The notes: generated from the letters alone by a model not told the origin. DNA of 64,000 bases from Nitrososphaerota archaeon (GCA_029785685.1 JAFLZE010000003.1:40036-104035), one strand, 5' to 3'; positions 16,475 through 25,216 are shown, counted from the stretch's first letter. Program-made: numbers and translations.

Positions 16475-17950
16475 CTAGTTCGCGATGTCGAGGGGCTTGA
16501 ACCTCTCGACGGTCTCCCTGAGCTCTGCTCCGAGACGTTTCTGCCACTCCTCGAACCCCTGCGGGGCAGATGGGTAGGCCAGGTTTATCTCCACGAGGAC
16601 CGCGCTCTTCTTCACCGTATACCTCAGGCCTCTGGCCAGGGAAAGCTGCCCCATGACACGGTACCACATGGCGGGGTTCATGAACCGCGCCTGGTTGAAC
16701 GCAGGGTGCTTCCTCTCGGTGATTGCGGTCACGTCCTCTTCCGAAAGGAAGTGCTTCATACCGTAGTTGATCTGGTCGTTGGTGACTGTCTGAAGATACC
16801 TCCTGAGGACCTCGAAACTCGCCATGGGATACCCGTGGGTGTTCATGTACTCCACGTTATATTTCCAGAGGCCGGCCTCGCTGGTGTCCCCAGCCTCCAG
16901 GGCCTCGGCCACCACCTTCCCAAGTATCGTACCTCCGTAAATCGACGGGCTGATCCCTCCGGCGTCGATGGGCCGCGGCATCCAGGCGGCGTCGCCCACC
17001 ACGGCGAACCCGTTGGCCACCATACAGTCGTTGTGGCGCCTCACCGGGACCTGCCAGTTCCCCTTCGTGTTCCCTGAGTTGGCGTCGTCTGAGGGCTGTC
17101 CGTAGTTCTTGATGACCGGGTTCTCCGCGAGGTACTTGTCGATGAGACTCTGGAGGTTGTCGTTGAGGCCGAAGCGCCTATTCCGCCTGGCGAGCCCCGA
17201 GTGTGAGACCCCGAGACCGATGTTCACCTTCTTCTTTCCCTTTGGGAACACCCAGGCGTACCCTGCCGGGGCGATGAACTGGTCGAGATGTATGATGCAG
17301 TAGTCGGGGGAGAAGAACGAGGGCTGGTCGGCCGCGGGCTCGAAGTCTAGGATGTACCTGCCCGTCCCGACCACGTCGTCCGGATCGATCTCCTTTTCGA
17401 TCTTCGTAGGTATTGGCATGAAACGCCTCAGCGTTGAGGAGGAGCCGGTGGCGTCGATGACGACCTTGGCAGTCAGGGTGAAAGCAGACCCGTCGGCCTT
17501 CCTCCCCGAGACCCCTGTGATCCTCCCGTCATCTGCCAGCAGTCGCTCGGCTGTCGCCCCGAACATGAGCTCTGCGCCGTTCTTCCTGGCGTCGCTGACC
17601 TGCCTCCTCGGCGCAAGTTTGCGGTTGAAGAGGTACCCCTCGCCTTCGAAGAGGACCTTCGTCTGCCGGTCAGGGGAGTAGACATAGACCCCTTTGACGG
17701 GGTGCTCGAGCTCAGGGGAGCCGTACCGGATCCCTATGTGCTCCGCAAGATAGTCCAACGAACGCTTGCTGGTGGCGTCGCCGCAGGTCCAGCCGTTGTT
17801 GGTCTTCTTGCCCGGCTCGTCCTGCTTGTTCCTGTCTATGACGAGTATCTGCGCCTTCCCCTTTGAGTGGTGCCCTATGGAGGCCGCGGTGATCAAGCCG
17901 GCCATCCCGCCGCCCGCTATGATGACGTCGTAGTCAGGGTTCCCTTGCAA
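16475..17950 (-). CDS. Geranylgeranyl reductase-family flavoprotein
   Basis: FAD enzyme predicted to saturate the isoprenoid chains of archaeal membrane lipids. The N-terminal Rossmann motif VIIAGGGMAGLITAASIG is at residues 9-26, a second FAD segment is FAVVGDAAWMPRPIDAGGI, and VVIDATGSSS is also typical. At 491 residues it is somewhat longer than common GGR (about 400), with a helical C-terminal extension. The TTG start at 17950 has TATA sequence (cctatataag, 17976-17985) 27-33 bp upstream. It is divergent from a TrmB regulator that shares the same TATA region. Confidence 0.85.
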   Translation of the reverse strand: MQGNPDYDVIIAGGGMAGLITAASIGHHSKGKAQILVIDRNKQDEPGKKTNNGWTCGDATSKRSLDYLAEHIGIRYGSPELEHPVKGVYVYSPDRQTKVLFEGEGYLFNRKLAPRRQVSDARKNGAELMFGATAERLLADDGRITGVSGRKADGSAFTLTAKVVIDATGSSSTLRRFMPIPTKIEKEIDPDDVVGTGRYILDFEPAADQPSFFSPDYCIIHLDQFIAPAGYAWVFPKGKKKVNIGLGVSHSGLARRNRRFGLNDNLQSLIDKYLAENPVIKNYGQPSDDANSGNTKGNWQVPVRRHNDCMVANGFAVVGDAAWMPRPIDAGGISPSIYGGTILGKVVAEALEAGDTSEAGLWKYNVEYMNTHGYPMASFEVLRRYLQTVTNDQINYGMKHFLSEEDVTAITERKHPAFNQARFMNPAMWYRVMGQLSLARGLRYTVKKSAVLVEINLAYPSAPQGFEEWQKRLGAELRETVERFKPLDIAN

Positions 17951-17986
17951 TAGTAGTCGTGAACGCTACTAAAATCCTATATAAGA
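17951..17986. promoter_or_regulatory. Shared divergent promoter with inverted repeat
   Basis: TATA sequence cctatataag (17976-17985) serves both the geranylgeranyl reductase (minus) and the TrmB gene (plus). The inverted repeat TAGTAG (17951-17956) ... CTACTA (17966-17971) lies between the TATA box and the reductase start, a fitting place for a TrmB-type operator. Confidence 0.5.
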
Positions 17987-18010
17987 GCTTTGCCGTCCTT
18001 TCGGCCTGTT

Positions 18011-18709
18011 ATGCACAGGAGCGACGTCATCGGTGAGCTGCAAGACCTGGGACTCACCAGCTACGAGGCCAGGTGTTACGTCTCTCTGGCGTCACTGGGG
18101 CCGGCCGACCCGGCTCGGGTGGCCGACGACGCAGATATCCCGAAACCGAGCGCTTACACTGCGCTGAGGGTCCTGGCTTCAAAAGGATGGGCAGACCTGG
18201 TGGTGAAGAAGCCGGCGACGTACAGGGCGAAGGCGCCGTCAAGCATCAGGACGATGGTGGAATCGAAAGTCGAAGAGACGTTCGACGCCCTGGAGAAGCT
18301 GTACAGCCCCCAGCCCGCCCAGGAGGCCGAACTGGTCTACACCGTCAGGGGGAGCGAGAAGGTCCGGGCCAAGGTGTACGAGCTGCTCAGGGAGGCGAAG
18401 GAGACTGCGATCCTTGTGGCGCCAGCCATGGGACTGGAAGACGCGAAGACCATGGAGCTCCTGTCTGGGGCGGTGCAAAGGGGGGTGAGCGTGAGGGCGA
18501 TATGCGACGACGGAGGGGTCGGGCTCCTGCCGCCCGGAGTGGACATCAGGACGGGGAATCAGGTGGCCTTCGACCTGCTCGTGGACGACAAGGTGGCGCT
18601 GATCGGCCTGCCTGACCACTCGGCCTGTGGATGGATAGACAGCCCGGCCGTGGCGAGCCACTTCAAGCAGTTCCTTGAGCTTCTGTGGAGCACCTCTTCC
18701 CCGGCATAG
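18011..18709 (+). CDS. TrmB-family transcriptional regulator
   Basis: A 232-residue archaeal regulator. The N-terminal winged helix reads LQDLGLTSYEARCYVSLASLGPAD with IPKPSAYTALRVLASKGW as the recognition part; the C-terminal half carries a PLD-like effector domain (ETAILVAPAMGLEDAKTM, VFDLLVDDKVALIGL-type strand). ATG 18011 is 25-33 bp from the shared TATA box, so it was chosen over TTG 17990. It most likely controls itself and the divergent lipid-reductase gene. Confidence 0.88.
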   Translation: MHRSDVIGELQDLGLTSYEARCYVSLASLGPADPARVADDADIPKPSAYTALRVLASKGWADLVVKKPATYRAKAPSSIRTMVESKVEETFDALEKLYSPQPAQEAELVYTVRGSEKVRAKVYELLREAKETAILVAPAMGLEDAKTMELLSGAVQRGVSVRAICDDGGVGLLPPGVDIRTGNQVAFDLLVDDKVALIGLPDHSACGWIDSPAVASHFKQFLELLWSTSSPA

Positions 18710-18750
18710 CGCCTCGGTCGGGCGGCCCGCCGACTATAGGCGGAGTCTTC

Positions 18751-19395
18751 CTACTCGCTGGTGAAGATCGACTGGTCCGCGCTGGTGCTCGGGACCTCTG
18801 GGAGCGAGTCAGCCATGCGCTTCTCCGCGACCGCTGAGGCTTCTGCGAGGATCCTGTTGGCTTCTTCGCTGTTCTCCGCCTGGTAGAAGGTCGTCCCCGT
18901 GATCTGGCCGACATCCACCATTACCGAGTTAAGCTGCGCGCCTATCTCCCCCAGGGTCCCCTGGGCGTCTGGCATCGCCTCGCCTAGCGTGGCCCGGACG
19001 TTCTTGATCACTCCGATGGCGGGGGCGATGGTGGATGCGAAGTCACCGATCTCTGTTACTGTCTGGAGCCGGGTGTTGATCTGCTCCAGAGCTATCCTCG
19101 ACTGAGTGACAATCTTCTCCATCTTGCGGACCTCTGCGAGCTCGTTGGAGTATGCCTTGCTCGACTCCTGGTCGTGCGCCTGGACGGCGGTGACCGTCTT
19201 CTTGAATATCGCGCTCTCCCGCAGCTTGAGCCTGCCCATGGCCTGGTCCAGGCGGCCGACCTCCTTGGTCAGCTGATCGGCTGCTTTCTGAATCTGGGGG
19301 CGCATAGGCTGGGGCCCGCGGACCGTCTCGCGGACCATCTTCCCGAATGGCTCCTTCTCCTGTGTCTTCCAGCCCTTTTCGAATTTGTTGCTCAA
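18751..19395 (-). CDS. cdvB: ESCRT-III/Snf7-family protein (CdvB-like)
   Basis: Membrane-remodelling filament protein of the archaeal Cdv cell-division system. The 214 residues are almost entirely helical. A basic N-terminal helix region (RPQIQKAADQLTKEVGRLDQAM), a coiled coil (ELAEVRKMEKIVTQSRIALEQI) and an acidic C-terminal part (GEAMPDAQGTLGEIGAQLNS) match the Snf7 plan. No MIM2/winged-helix tail can be seen, so it resembles the shorter CdvB paralogues. cdvA and cdvC (Vps4) are not adjacent. The start is TTG 19395. Confidence 0.85.
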   Translation of the reverse strand: MSNKFEKGWKTQEKEPFGKMVRETVRGPQPMRPQIQKAADQLTKEVGRLDQAMGRLKLRESAIFKKTVTAVQAHDQESSKAYSNELAEVRKMEKIVTQSRIALEQINTRLQTVTEIGDFASTIAPAIGVIKNVRATLGEAMPDAQGTLGEIGAQLNSVMVDVGQITGTTFYQAENSEEANRILAEASAVAEKRMADSLPEVPSTSADQSIFTSE

Positions 19396-19511
19396 CCTTC
19401 GACCCAGACCCGATGTCGCGGGCTGACGACATGACTGACCCAGGCAATTAGCATTGACACTATGCTCAACGATTCACACATGGGTCGGGCGAAAAAACCT
19501 GAGGGAGCTCG

Positions 19512-19901
19512 CTACTGTATCTTGTATCGGGTGGCGACCTTGACTATAAGGAAGACCACGAAGGCGACAATGATGAAGGTGATGACGGCTATGAGGAAGG
19601 CGCCGATTTGGAAGTCCTGTTCCGCATATGTCACGGCATAGGTGCTTAGGTTCCCTATGCCGCTCAGTGGTATGCCGATGGCTGGAAGTATCAGGTCGGT
19701 GACCAGGGCCTGGACCAGGCTCCCGAGGTAGACGCCGAGGATGAAGGCCACGGCGAGGCCGAGGACCTTGTAATTGGTGAGGAATGCCTTGAACTCAGCG
19801 GCGAGACCCTTGGGGGGTGGCGGGGCGGGAGGGGCTGGCTTGGGTGTGAGGAGCTCCCTTATTTTCTGAAGTTCGGCGATGATCTCCTTGTCGGAGGACA
19901 T
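19512..19901 (-). CDS. mscL: Large-conductance mechanosensitive channel (MscL)
   Basis: Osmotic-shock emergency valve of the cell membrane. The two-helix plan is clear: a first helix VLGLAVAFILGVYLGSLVQALVTDLILPAIG after the amphipathic EFKAFL segment, and a second helix IGAFLIAVITFIIVAFVVFLIV. An N-terminal Pro-rich stretch (TPKPAPPAPPPPK, about residues 17-29) is extra compared with bacterial MscL. ATG 19901 gives 129 aa and lies about 27 bp from a TATA-like cttaag (19926-19931). Upstream in-frame sequence was therefore excluded. Confidence 0.85.
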   Translation of the reverse strand: MSSDKEIIAELQKIRELLTPKPAPPAPPPPKGLAAEFKAFLTNYKVLGLAVAFILGVYLGSLVQALVTDLILPAIGIPLSGIGNLSTYAVTYAEQDFQIGAFLIAVITFIIVAFVVFLIVKVATRYKIQ

Positions 19902-20032
19902 CGCAGAATCGGCGCTTTCTGCCGGCTTAAGCGTTAGCTCCCGGCGCACGGTGCGTCCTGCGGCCGAAGCGGGAGCACCAAGCGGACTTACGGTTAATTC
20001 CAGAACATCACAGCCCTTGCACCGGGGCACTG

Positions 20033-20953
20033 ATGGGAGGAAACAGACGGGACTCTGAGACCAGGCAGGGCTACCTCTACGCCATCCTTGGATCAGTCTG
20101 CGCCGGCTCTGTGTCGGCGCTGACAAAGATCTCGCTCGCCAGGAACGGGCCGCTCGTGGTCACAGGGGTAACATTCCTCCTTTCCGGGCTCATCCTGCTG
20201 CTGTATCAGCCCAGGAGGAAGCCTCAGCCCGGGAGCTACAGGTACCTCGTCTTCTTCGGGCTCGTGGGGGCGGGCCTCGCTCCGCTGATGTACACCCTGG
20301 GCCTGAACCAGACTACAGTCGTGAACGCCTCCCTCCTGGCCAACGGCGAGGTCCTGTTTACCACCGTAATCGCCTTCGCGATATTCGGAGAGAGACTGGG
20401 GCGTGGACAGGCCGCCAGGGGGCTGCTCATCGTGGCAGGGCTCCTGGTGGTCTCTACCAACCTTGACCTCTCCCACATAGCGTTCCTCCAGGGACTGGCC
20501 GGGAACCTGCTGATTCTTGGCTCCGGGGCAGGGTGGGCGATCGAGAACAACATAATCGTGCTCGCCACGAAGAGGTTCGACACGGCACTTCTGAGCAAGT
20601 TCCGCAACCTCATCGGGGGATGCATCCTGACCGCCATCTTCCTCGTCGGAGGCTTCCCGTTCGGATTCTCTGCCTACTCCTCCGCCGTGATGCTCCTCTT
20701 GGCGCTCACGGTCTCCGGCGCAACGATTTTGTTCATAGCCGCGGTCAAACGACTGGGGGCGATCAGGATGCTGCTCGTATGGTCCACGTCCACGGTGTTC
20801 GGCGCATTCTTCGGGCTCACGGTACTCGGGGAGCAGATCACAGCGGTCCAGGTCTTCGGGGGAGCACTGATCATGCTGGGCGTCTATCTCCTCAGGAGGG
20901 GCGAGAAGACCCCGGAGGCCGAGCCCTTCGTAGTAGCGGTGGGGGAACTGTGA
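20033..20953 (+). CDS. DMT/EamA-family transporter
   Basis: A ten-helix integral membrane protein (306 aa) made of two EamA repeats (residues about 15-140 and 160-290). The family features LGLNQTTVVNASLLANGEVLFTTVIAFAIFGERL and the second-repeat copy FGLTVLGEQITAVQVFGGALIMLGVYLL are visible. These proteins export or import small metabolites; the substrate is not inferable. It is divergent from mscL with 131 bp between and converges with nuoD. Confidence 0.88.
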   Translation: MGGNRRDSETRQGYLYAILGSVCAGSVSALTKISLARNGPLVVTGVTFLLSGLILLLYQPRRKPQPGSYRYLVFFGLVGAGLAPLMYTLGLNQTTVVNASLLANGEVLFTTVIAFAIFGERLGRGQAARGLLIVAGLLVVSTNLDLSHIAFLQGLAGNLLILGSGAGWAIENNIIVLATKRFDTALLSKFRNLIGGCILTAIFLVGGFPFGFSAYSSAVMLLLALTVSGATILFIAAVKRLGAIRMLLVWSTSTVFGAFFGLTVLGEQITAVQVFGGALIMLGVYLLRRGEKTPEAEPFVVAVGEL

Positions 20954-21047
20954 CATTGCCGAAGGGTAGCGTTGCCGCGGGACGACCCGGAAGCAGAGGG
21001 TGCTTTTCCTGGGCTGACCTGCGCTTACAGCCCAAGAAGAGGGCGGC

Positions 21048-22172
21048 TTATCGGTCCGCTTCGACCGGCCAGTAGTTCAGGCTCCAGTAGATCACAGGGA
21101 TGTCTGCTATGTGGACGTTCTTCAGAAGGTGCGGCAGGGCCCTGAGGTTCTTCGCCGAAGGCACCCCGATCTTCAGACGGTAGGGGCGCGGCGAGCCGTC
21201 GCTGACTATGTGGTACGACATCTCCCCCCTGGCAGCCTCTGTCCTGGAGTACACCTCCCCCGCGGGGACCCTCGGCTGTGGGCCGAGCTTGAGGCGCACC
21301 GGGCCCTGTGGGAGGCCTTTGAGCGCCTGCCTGATTATCTTGATCGACTCGCGCATGTCGAGCAGCGCGACGTAGGCGCGAGCCCAGGAATCCCCCTGGG
21401 TGAGCACCGGCGTCTTGAACTCGAAGTCCGAGTATGAGCTATAGGGTTCGTCCTTCCTTACGTCGAGCGCGAGCCCGGAGGCTCTGGCGACGGTCCCCGT
21501 TGCGCCGAAGGCGATGGCGTCATCCCTGGACAGGACGCCGACGCCGTCCGATCTCTGGTGGACCATGGGGTTGTCGTAGAATATCTTCTCGTACTCGCCC
21601 ATGCGCTTCTCGAACCAGTCACAGGTCTTGAGCCCTTTCTCGATGGCGAACTCCGGGATGTCGTTCCTCACTCCGCCAGGGATGATGTAGGCGAAGGTCA
21701 CCCTCGCGCCCGCTATCCTCTCGCCGAGGTCAATCCAGAAGTCCCTGTCGCCCATGCACCAGGTGATCATCGTGGTGTGGCCCAGGAAGAGCCCCTGGAT
21801 GGCGATGAAGTACATGTGCGAGATGATGCGGTTGATCTCAGACATGATGACCCGGAGGTACTGCGCTCTGGGGGGGACCTTGCTGTTCATGAGCTCGTCG
21901 ACCCCCAAGGAGTAGGCGAAGAGTATGTTCGAGCTGTCTAGTATCACCGGCCTCTCCAGGTGCGGGACATTCTGGGTGTAGTTCCTGTACTCCCCCATCT
22001 TCTCCTCGCCCCTGTGGACGTAGCCCGCGTCGGGGAGGGCCTTGACGACGTAGTCGCCGTCTAGCCAGAGCCTGATGCGGAAGTGGCCGGCTCCCGGGTG
22101 CTGAGGGCCGAGTGAGACGGCCATGATCCGGTCGGCGTCTGGCGAGTACTCGCTTTCGAGGGTCATTCTCAT
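21048..22172 (-). CDS. nuoD: NADH-quinone-type oxidoreductase subunit D (49-kDa)
   Basis: Peripheral-arm subunit that helps form the quinone pocket of complex I-like enzymes. The N-terminal LGPQHPGAGHFRIRLWLDGD, GYVHRGEEKM, and the family SDGVGVLSRDDAIAFGATG stretch identify it; 374 residues fits archaeal NuoD. It overlaps nuoC by 4 bp and is last in the nuoABCD unit here; nuoH, nuoI and the antiporter-like subunits are not in this window, because the next gene is convergent. In archaea lacking nuoEFG the electron donor is probably not NADH (F420H2 or ferredoxin are options). Confidence 0.95.
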   Translation of the reverse strand: MRMTLESEYSPDADRIMAVSLGPQHPGAGHFRIRLWLDGDYVVKALPDAGYVHRGEEKMGEYRNYTQNVPHLERPVILDSSNILFAYSLGVDELMNSKVPPRAQYLRVIMSEINRIISHMYFIAIQGLFLGHTTMITWCMGDRDFWIDLGERIAGARVTFAYIIPGGVRNDIPEFAIEKGLKTCDWFEKRMGEYEKIFYDNPMVHQRSDGVGVLSRDDAIAFGATGTVARASGLALDVRKDEPYSSYSDFEFKTPVLTQGDSWARAYVALLDMRESIKIIRQALKGLPQGPVRLKLGPQPRVPAGEVYSRTEAARGEMSYHIVSDGSPRPYRLKIGVPSAKNLRALPHLLKNVHIADIPVIYWSLNYWPVEADR

Positions 22173-22759
22173 CTACCTGGCGAAACGTAGTCTTTACGGA
22201 GGGGCGGCAGGTCGTTCCAGTCCTCCGGGAGAAAGAGGTGGCTCTGGTCGGGGTGGCCCTGGAAGTTGAGCCCGAACATCTCGTGCGTCTCGCGCTCGTG
22301 GTACTCCGCGCCCCTCCATACCCCAATCAGGGTTGAGACGACCGGATTGTCCCTGGGCACCCTCTCGGAGAGGGCCAGGACGAACCCCTCCTGGCCTGGG
22401 ACCGTGGAGCCAACGAAGTAGACGACTTCAAGCGCGTTCTTCGCAATCCAGTCGACCCCGCTTACCGTGCTGATGTGGTCGAACCCGAGCGAGTCCCTGG
22501 CGAAGAGCGCCACGTCCTTGATCATGCTCGCCGGGGCGGAGACCTTCAGCCGGCGCGGCTTGACCCACTCCAGCTTCGTCCCTGGGTGCTTCGACGTTAT
22601 CTTGTCGGCGATGGCCTTTGCCCTGTCCAAGTCCGGATTTGCAGCAGGGGCGGCCGCCGGGGCAGAGCTGGGCGGAGCATTGGCCGGCTGCGGCGGAGCC
22701 ACGGCCGGGGAAGGAGCGGGATTGGCTGGCTGACTGGCCTTGCTCATGGGTATCGTCAC
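22169..22759 (-). CDS. nuoC: NADH-quinone-type oxidoreductase subunit C (30-kDa)
   Basis: Peripheral-arm subunit. The conserved C-terminal half contains GVWRGAEYHERETHEMFGL and the HPDQSHLFLPEDW segment typical of NuoC. The first about 40 residues are an Ala/Pro-rich linker (PANPAPSPAVAPPQPANAPP) that is not part of the fold and is probably flexible. It overlaps both nuoB (4 bp) and nuoD (4 bp), showing tight translational coupling. Confidence 0.93.
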   Translation of the reverse strand: MTIPMSKASQPANPAPSPAVAPPQPANAPPSSAPAAAPAANPDLDRAKAIADKITSKHPGTKLEWVKPRRLKVSAPASMIKDVALFARDSLGFDHISTVSGVDWIAKNALEVVYFVGSTVPGQEGFVLALSERVPRDNPVVSTLIGVWRGAEYHERETHEMFGLNFQGHPDQSHLFLPEDWNDLPPLRKDYVSPGR

Positions 22760-23283
22760 CGGCCGCTGAGCGTGGGCATCCTTCGGATCTTCTCCTGCAG
22801 TAGGACTATCCCTTGGATCAGCGCCTCGGCCCTCGGAGGGCAGCCCGGGACATACACGTCCACCGGTATGATGTCGTCGATGCCCCTGAGGACGTTATAG
22901 GAGTCGAAGTAGAGCCCGCCCGTTATGGAGCACGCTCCCATGGCGATGACCCACTTCGGCTCTGCCATCTGGTCGTAGATGAGCTTCAGCCTAGGGGCCA
23001 GCTTCCTGGTCACCGTCCCCATGACTATTATGAGGTCGCAGGCGCGGAGAGAGCCGAATGCCTCTAGCGTGCCGAAACGCTCTATGTCGAAACGGGACCC
23101 CGCGGCGGCACCTACCTCGACTGAGCAGCAGGCTGTCTCTAGATGGACGGGCCAGAGCGAATAGAGGCGTCCCCAGTTTGCCAGGTAGCGCAGGGGGTCA
23201 CCTATGGCGTACTGAAGGACGTCGTCTATCTTGCCTACGAGGACCTGGAAAGTCCCCGCCTTCTGCTGCTGGGCGACTACCAT
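22756..23283 (-). CDS. nuoB: NADH-quinone-type oxidoreductase subunit B (PSST)
   Basis: Carries iron-sulfur cluster N2, the last electron carrier before quinone. The cysteine pattern is intact: the tandem pair in ETACCSVE, then MGACSITGG and VPGCPPRAEALIQG. At 175 residues the size is normal. It overlaps nuoA by 7 bp and nuoC by 4 bp. Confidence 0.96.
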   Translation of the reverse strand: MVVAQQQKAGTFQVLVGKIDDVLQYAIGDPLRYLANWGRLYSLWPVHLETACCSVEVGAAAGSRFDIERFGTLEAFGSLRACDLIIVMGTVTRKLAPRLKLIYDQMAEPKWVIAMGACSITGGLYFDSYNVLRGIDDIIPVDVYVPGCPPRAEALIQGIVLLQEKIRRMPTLSGR

Positions 23284-23648
23284 AGCTCTCTCTTCCCCGC
23301 GAGGAACAGGGCGAAGCCCATTGGGATGAAGAGCATCCCCATGAAGAGCGTCACCGTCCAGTCGGAAGACAGCCCTAGGGCGAGCGGCTTGTAGGCCGAC
23401 GCCCAGGCGTAGAGGAACATAGAGAGGACGTCGAACACTATGAACATGAGGAGGTAGGCGTAGTACTGCATCATGAAGTGCATCTTGCCGGCGCCCTGGG
23501 GGACTTGGCCTGCCTCGAAGGGGAGGTTCTTGATCGGGTTGGGCCGCCTGGGCGCGAATAGGCGCGGGATTATCATCACTGCGCCCGTGAGCCCTACGGC
23601 GACGAGGGCCATGACGAAGATTATCCCGATGTCACCAAAGAGAGCCAT
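23277..23648 (-). CDS. nuoA: NADH-quinone-type oxidoreductase subunit A
   Basis: A small membrane subunit with three hydrophobic helices (residues about 8-30, 60-82, 95-115) and the characteristic FEAGQVPQGAGKMHFMMQYYAYLLMFIVFDV region. First gene of the nuo unit. The promoter (TATA-like cttaaataac, minus strand 23673-23682) is about 27-33 bp upstream of ATG 23648. An insertion sequence has landed directly behind this promoter (see 23696-25962). Confidence 0.94.
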   Translation of the reverse strand: MALFGDIGIIFVMALVAVGLTGAVMIIPRLFAPRRPNPIKNLPFEAGQVPQGAGKMHFMMQYYAYLLMFIVFDVLSMFLYAWASAYKPLALGLSSDWTVTLFMGMLFIPMGFALFLAGKRELW

Positions 23649-23672
23649 TCCAAGATTCTCGACCGGTTTATG

Positions 23673-23695
23673 TTATTTAAGATTGGTGGGATTGG
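23673..23695 (-). promoter_or_regulatory. nuoA promoter with IS target site behind it
   Basis: TATA-like cttaaataac at 23673-23682 on the minus strand. The 8-bp target duplication of the neighbouring IS (GGGATTGG, 23688-23695) starts 5 bp behind the TATA box, so most or all of the natural sequence upstream of the BRE position has been replaced by IS end sequence. Confidence 0.6.
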
Positions 23696-23713
23696 GGCTC
23701 AGTAGAAACCCTC
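23696..23713. repeat. Left terminal inverted repeat of the outer IS
   Basis: GGCTCAGTAGAAACCCTC; matches the complement of 25945-25962 at all 18 bases. The transposase C-terminus reads through this end and takes its stop codon from flanking DNA at 23673. Confidence 0.9.
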
Positions 23714-24214
23714 TGGCTAAAGAATAGGTCAGACTCGCTATCCTCGCGGCGTCATACGAGATTATTTTCAGCCTCATCTCGTTGCTCTGTGCCCGTGTCC
23801 TGACCGACCTCACCTCGTCCCCCATGGTCCTCTTCACCACCGAGAAGACTGTCTCGTCCTTCGACCTCTGGTGGTAGGTCTTCTTCGAGTACCCCCTCTT
23901 CATCTCCTTCCTGTAGCACCCCCTCGTCCTCCAGACAGGGACGTCCTGGTACCTCGCAGGTATGGTCGACATCGCCCCGAGCTTGTCCCTCAGGAGCTCG
24001 TGGTTGTCCTCGTCGTCGTAGTCCTTGTCCCCGATTCCAATCTTGATGGGCTTGTTCGCAGGACCCCTCATGAGCTTGACGGCGATGACGAGCTGTGTCT
24101 TCAGCTCCACCCCGATGGTGAGCTTCAGGAAGCGCCTGGTCTTCGCCCTCATCTCTTCTCGCTCCTCTCCTTCTGACCCTATGACCTATGAATAGGGTGG
24201 CGAAACGGAGAGGC

Positions 24215-25216
24215 ATGAACCATGACATAATCTATGTGGGCGTAGATGTACATGAAAAGGAATCGCAGCTGGCCGTCCTAGAGAAGGGGGGCTCCATTCT
24301 CCTCGAAGAAAGAATCCCAACGAACAACCTGCACAAGTTCATCTCCTCGCTTCCTGGAGAGAAGCGCGTAGCAATCGAGTCCGTGGGATTCATACACCCG
24401 ATATACGAGAAGCTCTCTTCCGTCCCCAAGTGCACCGTCTCGGTGGCGAACCCCAACAAGCTCCGCCTCATTTCTCAGTCCTCGACGAAGAACGACAGCA
24501 ACGATGCAAGGGTCTTGGGTGACCTGCTCAGGACCAACTACTTGCCATTGGCCCACATGCGCGACGAGGAGACCAGAGAGAAGCTGTTTGTCGTGAAGGA
24601 CAGGGTGAACTACGGTACGAGGAGAGGCCACCTAAGGGGCACTATACGGTGGCTGTTGAAGAGGAGGGGCATAGATCTCGGCAAGGGACTATTCGGCCGC
24701 GAGGGGAGGGAGAGGCTCAGGGCGCTACGGCTCCAAGAGATAGACATCAGGCTGGACGAGCTCGAGCTCGTGGAGTCGACGATAGAGAGGCTCGACGGTC
24801 AGATCCGCGATATCGTCTCGAAGGACACGAGGGCTAGGCTCGTGGACACGATTCCGGGCGTGGCGTCATACACCGCCCTCTTCGTTGCATGCGCCCTCGA
24901 CGACATAGACCGCTTCCCAGACTCCAAGCACGCATGCGCCTACCTCGGGCTCGTCCCGTGGCTCGACCAGACCGCAGACATGACGCATCTCGGGCACATC
25001 ACGAAGAAAGGCGACAAGTGGCTCAGGAGAAATCTGATTGAATGCGCCAGGGTCGCGGTGAGGAAGGACCCACACATCAATGAGTTCTACACGAGGCTGA
25101 CGCACAAAAGGGGAGAGAAGAAGGCGCTGATTGCGGTCGCGAGGAAACTCGTCTCCTACGCCTATTGGATGCTCAAGAAGAACGTAACCTACGAAGAGCT
25201 GTCTCCTTGGAGGTGA
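24215..25216 (+). CDS. IS110-family DEDD transposase/recombinase
   Basis: Recombinase with an N-terminal RuvC-like DEDD domain and a C-terminal Tnp-type domain. Motifs: YVGVDVHEKESQLAVLE (first Asp), then Glu in KRVAIESVGF, the NDSNDARVLGDLLR segment with the later Asp residues, and the C-terminal LVDTIPGVASYTALFVACAL followed by ACAYLGLVPW with a Ser in place for nucleophilic attack (LGHITKKGDKWLRRNLIE region). ATG 24215 (334 aa) follows a GGAGAGG stretch; ATG 24188 is an alternative start. The reading frame is intact, so the element may be active. Confidence 0.92.
   Translation: MNHDIIYVGVDVHEKESQLAVLEKGGSILLEERIPTNNLHKFISSLPGEKRVAIESVGFIHPIYEKLSSVPKCTVSVANPNKLRLISQSSTKNDSNDARVLGDLLRTNYLPLAHMRDEETREKLFVVKDRVNYGTRRGHLRGTIRWLLKRRGIDLGKGLFGREGRERLRALRLQEIDIRLDELELVESTIERLDGQIRDIVSKDTRARLVDTIPGVASYTALFVACALDDIDRFPDSKHACAYLGLVPWLDQTADMTHLGHITKKGDKWLRRNLIECARVAVRKDPHINEFYTRLTHKRGEKKALIAVARKLVSYAYWMLKKNVTYEELSPWR

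Larger units (their letters stand above)
23673..24172 (-). pseudogene. Outer IS transposase, C-terminal part
   Basis: C-terminal half of a DDE transposase: TRRFLKLTIGVELKTQLVIAVK, then the second Asp region IGIGDKDYDDEDN and the Glu-side helix SKDETVFSVVKRTMGDEVRSV. It has been separated from its N-terminal half (25355-25876) by an IS110-type insertion. If the inner element is removed at the CTGACC repeat, the two halves are one base out of frame, so there may also be a small indel near 24150-24172. The product is non-functional as it stands. Confidence 0.8.
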
